In this document: one piece after another, positions 1 to 5,200 of the stretch
How positions within the stretch are numbered: position 1 is the stretch's first letter
How the letters are laid out: each line of letters begins with the position of its first letter
Assembly (NCBI GenBank): GCA_002413385.1
Contig: DHWW01000083.1
Coordinates: 1-5,924 of the forward strand
Source of the DNA: Granulicella sp. UBA5172
GTDB taxonomy: Bacteria; Acidobacteriota; Terriglobia; Terriglobales; Acidobacteriaceae
Length of the DNA: 5,924 nt
Reading direction: 5' to 3'
The notes under the pieces: generated by a model
What the model saw: only the letters and a program-made list of their open reading frames with translations
Told to the model about the DNA's origin: nothing
Database searches by the model: none
Program-made: the position numbers and the translations under genes

Positions 1-46
1 GCAAACGGCGTGACTTAAGCTGGTTTCGGGACGCGGGCGGAACGGT

Positions 47-78
47 AGGATGGAGCTGTGGCAGGATGGAGCATGGCT
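47..78 (+). repeat. 16-bp near-tandem duplication over the start region
   Basis: AGGATGGAGC occurs at 47-56 and again at 63-72, each followed by a start-like triplet in a similar context (GTG at 58, ATG at 73). The unit is 16 bp, but the two starts are 15 bp apart and therefore in the same frame. Each copy supplies its own purine-rich AGGA ribosome-binding sequence about 6-7 nt before its start. This leaves two plausible initiation sites for the PP-loop gene, of which I favour ATG 73. Confidence 0.6.
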
Positions 79-759
79 AGAAAACCCATCCTCCTGAGTT
101 GGTCCGGCGGCAAGGACAGCGCCTGGGCACTTCATCTTCTGCGCGACAGTCCGGAGTACGAGGTCGTCGGTCTGCTGACGACGGTGAACCAGCACTTCGG
201 GCGGGTGGCGATGCATGGGTTCCGGGAGGAGCTGCTGGACCTGCAGGGCGAGGCGGCGGGGTTGCCGCTGTGGAAGGTTCCGTTACCGTGGCCGTGCACG
301 AATGAGGTGTACGAGGGGCTGATGGCCGAGGTGTGTACGAGGGCGGTGGCCGAGGGGCTGCATGGGATTGCGTTTGGCGATTTATTTCTGGAAGACATTC
401 GAGCGTACCGGGTGGAGAAGATGGCGGGAACGGGGTTGGAGCCGATCTTCCCCTGCTGGCTGATTCCGACCGACGAGCTGGCGCGGTCGATGATTGCGGC
501 GGGGATTCGGGCGCACCTGGTGTGCGTTGATCCGCGGAAGCTGGAGCGGAGTTTTGCGGGGCGCGTGCTGGATGAGGGGTTGCTGGCGGAGTTGCCGGCT
601 GCGGTGGATCCTTGCGGGGAGCGAGGGGAGTTCCACACGTTCGTGAGCGCTGGGCCGATGTTCTCGCGTAGCATTGACGTGTCGGCTGGCGAGATCGTCG
701 AGCGCGACAATTTTGTCTATGCGGACTTACTCCCAGCCTCAAACGCGACACATTCTTAG
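73..759 (+). CDS. PP-loop ATP-binding protein, Dph6-like (COG2102 family)
   Basis: The 228-residue protein reads as an adenine-nucleotide alpha-hydrolase-fold (PP-loop) enzyme. Visible are SGGKDS at residues 11-16 right after the first beta strand (the ATP pyrophosphatase loop), MHGFREELLDLQ at 48-58, GIAFGDLFLEDIRAYR at 98-113, and the family signature GERGEFHTFV at 182-191. In archaea and eukaryotes, relatives (Dph6) use ATP and ammonia to amidate diphthine on elongation factor 2. Bacteria lack diphthamide, so the bacterial substrate is unknown and I give no gene symbol. The protein is presumably cytosolic. I chose ATG at 73 because it gives the usual short N-terminus (MARKPILLSW) and has AGGA at 63-66. 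An in-frame GTG at 58 with AGGA at 47-50 would add five residues. The length fits the family. The 3' end overlaps the next gene by 41 nt. The family call is firm; the function is not. Confidence 0.9.
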   Translation: MARKPILLSWSGGKDSAWALHLLRDSPEYEVVGLLTTVNQHFGRVAMHGFREELLDLQGEAAGLPLWKVPLPWPCTNEVYEGLMAEVCTRAVAEGLHGIAFGDLFLEDIRAYRVEKMAGTGLEPIFPCWLIPTDELARSMIAAGIRAHLVCVDPRKLERSFAGRVLDEGLLAELPAAVDPCGERGEFHTFVSAGPMFSRSIDVSAGEIVERDNFVYADLLPASNATHS

Positions 760-2356
760 CGCAGGACTGCTCCTGGTAGGCCTGGGGCTGCTTTGCCTGA
801 CAGGGCGGACGCCGGCGCGCGCGCAGGTGCTGGCGCAGCGCAACTGGGCGGGGTCGGGTGTTTCGGTGGAGCCGTGGTGGCGGCGAGGGGTGTTTTACAG
901 GATCGATCCGGAGATGTTTCAGGACTCGGATGGAGATGGGAAGGGTGATGTTGCCGGGGTGACGCAGCGGCTGGATTATCTGCAGTCGCTGGGGGTGGAT
1001 GCTCTGATTCTGAGGTCGACGCGGGAGACAGATCCGGCGACGGCAACGCTCACGGTGGAGGGGTTCGATGACCTGGCGCGGGCCGCGGTGGGGAGACATC
1101 TGCGGGTGCTGGTGGAGCTGGGTGCTCCGGCGTCGCAGAGCGCCGATGCGGCGTATGTTGCGCTGGCACGGCAGTGGTTGAACCAGGGCGCGGCGGGGAT
1201 TTATGTTCCGACGCAAGCACTGGAGAAGATGGACGGCGCAGCGCATATTGCGCTGCTGCTGCACCAGCTGCGGGTGCTGACGAACAGCTTTCCGGGAGGT
1301 CGCGTGCTGCTGGCCGATGCTCCTGCGACGGCGGATCAGGATCTGGTGAGCGCGCTGTCCACGGAGACGAATCTGACGGCAAGCGCGGCGATTGGGAGGC
1401 CGGCGGGTGGGAGTGCAGCTGGTGGGAGTGCGGCGGTGACGGCAGCGAGTCTGCGGGCGCAGTGGACGGCTGCGCTGGGCGGTTCGACGGGCAGTGCGCA
1501 GACGGCTCTGGCTCAGACGGTTCTGGCGGCGACAGCTGCTGTGAAGGCTCAGGTGAAGGTTCCGGTAACGCGCAGACGGCATGTGGTGGCGGCGGGGGAG
1601 AACGATCCGCTGCTGGTGGCGGTGCGGGTTCCGGCAGAGATGAGTGATGCGGCGAAGGCAGGGCTGGAGCGCGCGCTGGCGGTGATGCTGCTGGGGTCTC
1701 GGGCGGCGGTGATGCTGGAGTACGGGCAGGAGCTGGGGCTGGACGCAGGGGAAGCCGGTGAGCCGAGGATGCAGTGGACTCCGACCAATATGACGCGGAA
1801 GCCGGAGCCCGTGGCGGCTCCGAAGGAGACGGGGCCGACCTATCAGGCGTTTCGTGCGTATATTCCTCCTCCGCCGAGGAATTTATTGCCACCACCGAGG
1901 ATGCCGGTGGTGATCGAGTCGGATGAGGCTGTGCCGGTGGTGATCGATCCGAATACGCTGCCGGGGTTTACGGCGGGGACGCTGGATGCAGCGCTCACGA
2001 GTGCGCATGGCGCGACGGCGAACGTGGCGGTGGAACAGGCCAATCCGAAGTCGCTGCTGAATCTTTACCGGCAGATGATTGAACTTCACCATGACAACGC
2101 GACGGTGCGGAATGGCGCGGAGACGGTGCTGGATTACGATGCGGTGGGTGCGGTGGTGTGGGTGCGGCAGGCTCCAGCGAGCTCGCGGACTTCAGCGAAT
2201 GTGGTGGCGGCGTGCAATCTTTCCGACCGGCCGGTGGTGCTGGGTGATTTTGGGGGATTGCGTCTGCGGGGGCTGCGGTCGTTGTTGAGTCCGGAGCCGG
2301 AGGGGGCGTTGCTGACCGTTGCGCCGGGGGCGGTGATGGTGGGCGAGGCGCGGTGA
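719..2356 (+). CDS. Exported alpha-amylase-like (GH13) protein, probably catalytically inactive
   Basis: Starting at ATG 719 the protein has 545 residues and a clear signal peptide: basic start, hydrophobic core around 12-28, and an Ala-Arg-Ala-Gln cleavage context at 33-36. The GH13 N-terminus follows, WWRRGVFYRIDPEMFQDSDG (53-72) continuing to DGKGDVAGVTQRLDYLQSLG (73-92), including the calcium-loop pattern. Late GH13 features also survive: a helix and strand ending VMLEYGQELGL (331-341), EPRMQW (348-353, compare RTPMQW), and a domain-C entry LLNLYRQMIELHHDN (446-460). Between them the TIM barrel is shortened. DxxxNH appears as VELGAPAS (132-139), the nucleophile strand as GAAGIYVPTQ (157-166), and the acid/base strand as VLLADAPA (196-203); NHD may survive only as GEND (293-296). 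A Pro-rich insert lies at 382-396. A binding, structural or regulatory role outside the cytoplasm is inferred. The first 41 nt overlap the PP-loop gene; a longer start at 674 would hide the signal peptide. Confidence 0.82.
   Translation: MRTYSQPQTRHILSAGLLLVGLGLLCLTGRTPARAQVLAQRNWAGSGVSVEPWWRRGVFYRIDPEMFQDSDGDGKGDVAGVTQRLDYLQSLGVDALILRSTRETDPATATLTVEGFDDLARAAVGRHLRVLVELGAPASQSADAAYVALARQWLNQGAAGIYVPTQALEKMDGAAHIALLLHQLRVLTNSFPGGRVLLADAPATADQDLVSALSTETNLTASAAIGRPAGGSAAGGSAAVTAASLRAQWTAALGGSTGSAQTALAQTVLAATAAVKAQVKVPVTRRRHVVAAGENDPLLVAVRVPAEMSDAAKAGLERALAVMLLGSRAAVMLEYGQELGLDAGEAGEPRMQWTPTNMTRKPEPVAAPKETGPTYQAFRAYIPPPPRNLLPPPRMPVVIESDEAVPVVIDPNTLPGFTAGTLDAALTSAHGATANVAVEQANPKSLLNLYRQMIELHHDNATVRNGAETVLDYDAVGAVVWVRQAPASSRTSANVVAACNLSDRPVVLGDFGGLRLRGLRSLLSPEPEGALLTVAPGAVMVGEAR
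1406..1435 (+). repeat. Two tandem 15-bp repeats in the GH13-like gene
   Basis: GGTGGGAGTGCAGCT (1406-1420) is followed directly by GGTGGGAGTGCGGCG (1421-1435), 13 of 15 identical. They encode a low-complexity Gly/Ala/Ser stretch near residues 230-240, where an intact GH13 barrel would carry structured loops. This supports replacement of barrel elements by a flexible linker. Confidence 0.6.
1902..1947 (+). repeat. Repeated 16-mer, 30-bp period, in the Pro-rich insert
   Basis: TGCCGGTGGTGATCGA is found exactly at 1902-1917 and 1932-1947. The period of 30 bp equals ten codons, so the protein repeats PVVIE/PVVID at 396-400 and 406-410. Just upstream, PPPPR and PPPR (383-394) form a second short repetition. 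The insert sits between the RTPMQW-like motif and domain C and has no counterpart that I recognise in active GH13 enzymes. Confidence 0.6.
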
Positions 2357-2377
2357 TGGTGGCGGGCTGCCTGGGTC

Positions 2378-2417
2378 GGGCCTTCAGCCCTCGGGTGTTT
2401 GATGGGGCCGTTGGCCC
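2378..2417. repeat. Pair of short GC-rich hairpins after the GH13-like gene
   Basis: GGGC-CTTCA-GCCC at 2378-2390 and GGGCC-GTT-GGCCC at 2405-2417 can form two adjacent stem-loops 22-34 nt after the stop codon. No T-tract follows on the + strand, so this is not a classic intrinsic terminator. The paired GGGC/GCCC motifs resemble REP-type interspersed palindromes and could still protect or end the mRNA. Terminator function is inferred only. Confidence 0.45.
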
Positions 2418-2443
2418 TTGGTGTGATGGCTGTGGTGGATGCG

Positions 2444-2697
2444 CCTAAGAACTTGTCTACAAACTGCAAGCCATGCCTCATCACGGGAAAACAAGCAACA
2501 GCAAAGGCGAAATACGGGGGTCCTTCGCTTCGCTCAGGATGACGGCGAAAAACAGGCAACGACAAAAGCAACGGCAACTGCAACGGCAACAGCAACAGCA
2601 ACAGCCGATACAGGGGGCTCTCCACTCCACCGCGCAAAAAGCCGTGCGGCTCCGGTCGAGATGACGCTTTGGGTGGGGTTTTAGACAGGTTCTAAGG
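2444..2697. mobile_element. MITE-like composite repeat with 16-bp imperfect terminal inverted repeats
   Basis: CCTAAGAACTTGTCTA at 2444-2459 and TAGACAGGTTCTAAGG at 2682-2697 are inverted copies matching at 14 of 16 positions, bounding 254 bp with no credible gene. Inside, read on the minus strand, two related units both begin GTCATC (near 2665 and near 2543). Each runs to a CCCC(T)GTAT box followed by GTTGCTGTTGC-type repeats. One contains the CTTCGCTCAGGATGAC motif (2528-2543, plus strand), the other CGGTCGAGATGAC (2653-2665). The right terminal repeat covers the last codons and stop of murQ. No obvious target-site duplication is seen. It may be a non-autonomous element or a REP-like repeat. 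This entry, with the hairpins before it, accounts for the gene-free stretch 2357-2691. Confidence 0.55.
2556..2603 (+). repeat. Hexanucleotide (GCAACN) microsatellite
   Basis: Eight consecutive hexamers fill 48 bp. Seven fit GCAACN and only the second (ACAAAA) departs. Two more related units, GCAACA and GCAAAG, lie at 2495-2506. The run forms the centre of the inverted-repeat-bounded element. It could be translated as Gln/Thr/Ala-rich low-complexity peptide in open frames, but no start or codon pattern supports a gene. Confidence 0.7.
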
Positions 2698-3612
2698 GTT
2701 GAGGGCTTTGCTGAGGATGCCGTGCGTGGCGGCTAGCCGTTGTTCGGCTTCGGCGCGGGTGAGGTTGAGGGTGGCCATGACGATGGCGGTTTTGACGTTG
2801 GTGCCGGAGTCGAGGAGCAGGCGCTCGGCGGTGGCGGGATCGCAGCCAACAGCGGCGGCGATGATGCGCTGAGCGCGGTCGACGAGTTTGGCGTTGGAGG
2901 GGCGTACGTTGACCATGAGATTGCCGAAGGTCGCGCCGGTGCGCACCATGATGCCGGTGGAGAGCATGTTGAGGACGAGCTTGGTGGCGGTGCCAGCCTT
3001 CATGCGGGTGCTGCCGGTGAGGACTTCCGCGCCGGTGGCGGGGGTGATGGCGATGTCTGCAGCGAGAGCCAGGGCGGAGTGGGGAACGCAGCTGAGGCCG
3101 ATGGTGAGAGCGCCGAGAGTTTGGGCGCAGTCGATGGCTCCGAGGACGTAGGGAGTGCGGCCGCTGGCGGCGATTCCTACGAGGGTGTCGGGTCGAGCGT
3201 CAGCGGCAAAGCCTGCGGTGGAGAGGTCGCGCGCGCCTTCTTCGCGGGAGTCTTCGGAGTGCTCGCTGGAGAGGCGGAGGGCGCAATCACCTCCGGCGAT
3301 GAGGCCCTGGACGAGATCGGGGGGGACGGAAAAAGTGGGGGGGCACTCGCTGGCGTCGAGGACGCCGAGGCGGCCGCTGGTGCCGGCGCCGATGTAGAAG
3401 AGGCGGCCACCGCGGTTGAAGCGTTCGGCGATGGCGTCGACGGCGCGGGCGATGCTGGGGAGTTCGGAGCGGACGGCTGCGGCGACGGTGGCGTCTTCCG
3501 CGTTGATGAGGGTGAGCATGTCGAGGGTGGAGAGCTGATCGAGATGCTCGGTGGCAGGATTGCGGGCCTCGGTGAGGAGCGAGGCGAGCGCGTCTCGATC
3601 GGGTGCTGGCAT
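2692..3612 (-). CDS. murQ: N-acetylmuramic acid 6-phosphate etherase MurQ
   Basis: The 306-residue protein matches MurQ along its length. This cytosolic enzyme cleaves the D-lactyl ether of MurNAc-6-phosphate, giving GlcNAc-6-phosphate and D-lactate, in peptidoglycan recycling. The SIS sugar-phosphate fold is visible: GRLFYIGAGTSGRLGVLDAS (69-88) with ECPPT next, GIAASGRTPYV (146-156), and ITPATGAEVLTGSTRMKAGT (189-208). Glu89 in DASEC and Glu120 in SEHSED are spaced like E. coli Glu83 and Glu114, the reported catalytic residues. A C-terminal helical segment follows (about 243-304). The ATG at 3610-3612 has GGAGA five or so bases upstream, and an in-frame stop at 3628-3630 excludes a longer start. 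The gene is convergent with the GH13-like gene and divergent from the MFS gene. No murP, anmK or amidase partner is in the window. Its last codons lie inside an inverted repeat. Confidence 0.97.
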   Translation of the reverse strand: MPAPDRDALASLLTEARNPATEHLDQLSTLDMLTLINAEDATVAAAVRSELPSIARAVDAIAERFNRGGRLFYIGAGTSGRLGVLDASECPPTFSVPPDLVQGLIAGGDCALRLSSEHSEDSREEGARDLSTAGFAADARPDTLVGIAASGRTPYVLGAIDCAQTLGALTIGLSCVPHSALALAADIAITPATGAEVLTGSTRMKAGTATKLVLNMLSTGIMVRTGATFGNLMVNVRPSNAKLVDRAQRIIAAAVGCDPATAERLLLDSGTNVKTAIVMATLNLTRAEAEQRLAATHGILSKALNP

Positions 3613-3616
3613 GGTG

Positions 3617-3621
3617 TCTCC
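3617..3621 (-). promoter_or_regulatory. murQ ribosome-binding site
   Basis: On the minus strand the sequence reads CGGAGACACC then ATG, placing a GGAGA Shine-Dalgarno core about five nucleotides before the murQ start. With the in-frame stop just upstream, it settles the start of murQ. Confidence 0.7.
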
Positions 3622-3631
3622 GTTGATCTAT

Positions 3632-3694
3632 ATGATAGCGGCTCAAGGCTGCATGATAGCGGGACAAAGCTGCATGATGGCGAGAGAAGACTGG
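3632..3694. promoter_or_regulatory. Three tandem 21-bp repeats in the murQ/MFS divergent region, candidate operator array
   Basis: Units start at 3632, 3653 and 3674 with an exact 21-bp period. The first two begin ATGATAGCGG and end AA(G/A)GCTGC. The third is diverged (ATGATGGCGA, ending GACTGG). The array lies 19 bp from the murQ start and 32 bp from the MFS start, so it occupies the region where both promoters must be. A 21-bp period is two helical turns, which would put bound proteins on one face of the DNA; this is typical of operator arrays, but no regulator is identified. The overlapping CTATATGATAG at 3628-3638 is partly palindromic. On the minus strand the units contain TATCAT, similar to a -10 box, without a convincing -35. 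Confidence 0.6.
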
Positions 3695-3726
3695 CAGCAC
3701 TCCAACTGTGTCAGCATAGAAGGAAC

Positions 3727-5049
3727 ATGGACGAAGCGGACCAGCAGGAAACAAGGGCCACGATAGCATGGCAGTCGCGGGATTTTCGCTTCTATTCGGC
3801 GGCACGGCTGGTGGGGATCGTGGGTGCGGAGGCGCAGGCCGTCGGGGTGGCGTGGCAGGTGTACCAGATTACGCACTCGGCGCTGGCGCTGGGGTATACG
3901 GGACTGGCGCTGTTTCTTCCGGGGATCTTCTTTGTGCTTCCGGCTGGACATGTTGCGGACCGGTATGACCGGCGGACGATTATTCTGATCTGCTACGCGG
4001 TGCAGGCGCTGGCGACGGTGGCGCTGCTGCGGCTGGCGCTGGATGGGACGCAAAATATCTGGTTGATCTATGCGATCTTATTTTTGATTGGCATGGGACG
4101 ATGCTTCAGCGGGCCGGCGTCCAGTGCGCTGGTGCCGACGCTGGTGCCGAAAGGGCACTTCGTTAACGCGGTGACGTGGGGCGCGACCATCTTCCAGATT
4201 GCGAATGCGACGGGGCCGATGATTGGAGGACTGCTGTTTACGGTCTCGCTGACACACTTGTTTGGAGGACGGTTCGCGAGGTTCAATGGAGCTCCGCTGG
4301 TGTACTGCTTCACGCTGGTTGGGCTGCTTCTGTTTCTGTTGTTCCTCAGCGCCGTGAAGCCGCGTGGTGGTGGAGAGAAGAAGGACATCACGGTGGAGAC
4401 GATGCTGGCTGGCCTGCGGTATGTTCTGGGGACGCGGCTGCTGCTGGGGTCGATCTCGCTGGACCTGTTCGCGGTGCTGCTGGGGGGCGCGGCGTCGCTG
4501 ATGCCGATCTTCGCGGTGGATATTCTGCACTCGGGGGCGAATGGGTTGGGGCTGCTGCGTGCGATGCCGTCGCTGGGGGCGCTGGCGGTGTCGTTGACAC
4601 TGCTGGTGATGCCGATCAAGCGGCGCGCGGGAAAGACGATGCTGACGTGCGTGGGGATGTTCGGCGCGGCGACCGTGGTGTTCGGGCTGAGCCGGAATAT
4701 CCTGCTGAGCTGCGCTGCGCTGGTGGTGATCGGAGCGACGGATATGATCTCGGTGGTGGTGCGGTCGAGCATTCTGCAGCTGGCAACGCCGCCGGAGATG
4801 CGGGGACGCGTGTCGAGCATCAGCTGGCTGTTTGTGGGTGCGTCGAATGAGCTGGGAGAGTATGAGAGCGGTCTGACGGCGCACTGGTGGGGAGCGGTTC
4901 GCGCGGTCGTGATCGGGGGGGTTGCGAGCCTCGCGGTCACCGGCGTGTGGAGCGTCTTCTTCCCTGCACTGCGGCATGCAGATAGGTTGACGGCAGACAG
5001 CCTGACCGCGGTGGAACAGCAATTCAGCGGCATGGAACCGATCGACTAG
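3727..5049 (+). CDS. MFS transporter, EntS-like (MFS_3 type) efflux protein
   Basis: The 440-residue protein is a predicted inner-membrane permease of the major facilitator superfamily. About ten to twelve hydrophobic segments are visible, in two halves joined by a charged cytoplasmic loop (KPRGGGEKKD, 211-220). Motif A after TM2 reads GHVADRYDRR (74-83). FSGPASSALVPTLVP (127-141) and QLATPPEMRGRVSS (351-364) are typical of the enterobactin-exporter EntS/MFS_3 group (PF05977), and the C-terminal tail is short and polar. These proteins use proton-driven antiport to export siderophores, drugs or other small molecules; the substrate here cannot be read. Start ATG 3727 has AGAAGGA at 3718-3724, though the spacing is tight (2 nt), and begins a soluble N-terminus typical of the family (QSRDFRFYSAARLVG, 16-30). 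The frame stays open far upstream, antisense to murQ, but that extension is low-complexity and not real. Neighbours do not reveal the substrate. Confidence 0.9.
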   Translation: MDEADQQETRATIAWQSRDFRFYSAARLVGIVGAEAQAVGVAWQVYQITHSALALGYTGLALFLPGIFFVLPAGHVADRYDRRTIILICYAVQALATVALLRLALDGTQNIWLIYAILFLIGMGRCFSGPASSALVPTLVPKGHFVNAVTWGATIFQIANATGPMIGGLLFTVSLTHLFGGRFARFNGAPLVYCFTLVGLLLFLLFLSAVKPRGGGEKKDITVETMLAGLRYVLGTRLLLGSISLDLFAVLLGGAASLMPIFAVDILHSGANGLGLLRAMPSLGALAVSLTLLVMPIKRRAGKTMLTCVGMFGAATVVFGLSRNILLSCAALVVIGATDMISVVVRSSILQLATPPEMRGRVSSISWLFVGASNELGEYESGLTAHWWGAVRAVVIGGVASLAVTGVWSVFFPALRHADRLTADSLTAVEQQFSGMEPID

Positions 5050-5057
5050 CTAGTACT

Positions 5058-5070
5058 GGCCGTAGCGGCC
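5058..5070. other. Short perfect hairpin after the MFS gene
   Basis: GGCCG-TAG-CGGCC forms a 5-bp GC stem with a 3-nt loop, 8 nt after the MFS stop. A terminator role is possible from position, but no T-tract follows on either strand, so it is only a candidate. The remaining 5071-5190 gap shows no gene. It contains ATGATAGCG at 5119-5127, matching the core of the 21-bp repeats upstream of the MFS gene. Confidence 0.35.
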
Positions 5071-5190
5071 GAGGGCGGAGTCGCATGACGGGAGGCCCTG
5101 GCGCAAAGGGATTCACGGATGATAGCGCACTGCTGATTTTTCGCAGCAACCGCTCGCAACCTTTTCGCGATCCAGCTACTCTCTTTGAAC

Positions 5191-5195
5191 GGAGG
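5191..5195 (+). promoter_or_regulatory. Strong ribosome-binding site before the gene at 5201
   Basis: GGAGG followed by TTTTT and then ATG at 5201 gives a near-ideal Shine-Dalgarno with 5-nt spacing. It is the best such site in the window and fixes the start of the last gene. Confidence 0.8.
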
Positions 5196-5200
5196 TTTTT

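Noticed and set aside
1..57. A possible C-terminal tail (Ala-Asn-Gly-Val-Thr-stop, 1-18) of an upstream gene
   Set aside because: Five codons are too few to support a gene; no other feature is visible in this leader.
77..1582. A 501-codon minus-strand open frame across the PP-loop and GH13-like genes
   Set aside because: It is Arg/Pro/Ser/His-rich low complexity, the usual antisense shadow of GC-rich genes, and both plus-strand genes have recognisable family motifs.
2495..2617. Possible CRISPR array
   Set aside because: The repeats are 6-bp units without uniform spacers, and there are no cas genes.
2439..2684. Small open frames across the repeat element, in all directions
   Set aside because: They translate interspersed repeat and microsatellite DNA, giving peptides such as HPERSEGP and poly Thr-Ala that are known spurious products.
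3628..3660. A sigma-70 promoter for murQ using TATCAT
   Set aside because: The -10-like boxes are part of the 21-bp repeats and no -35 at 16-18 bp spacing could be found, so I did not call a promoter.
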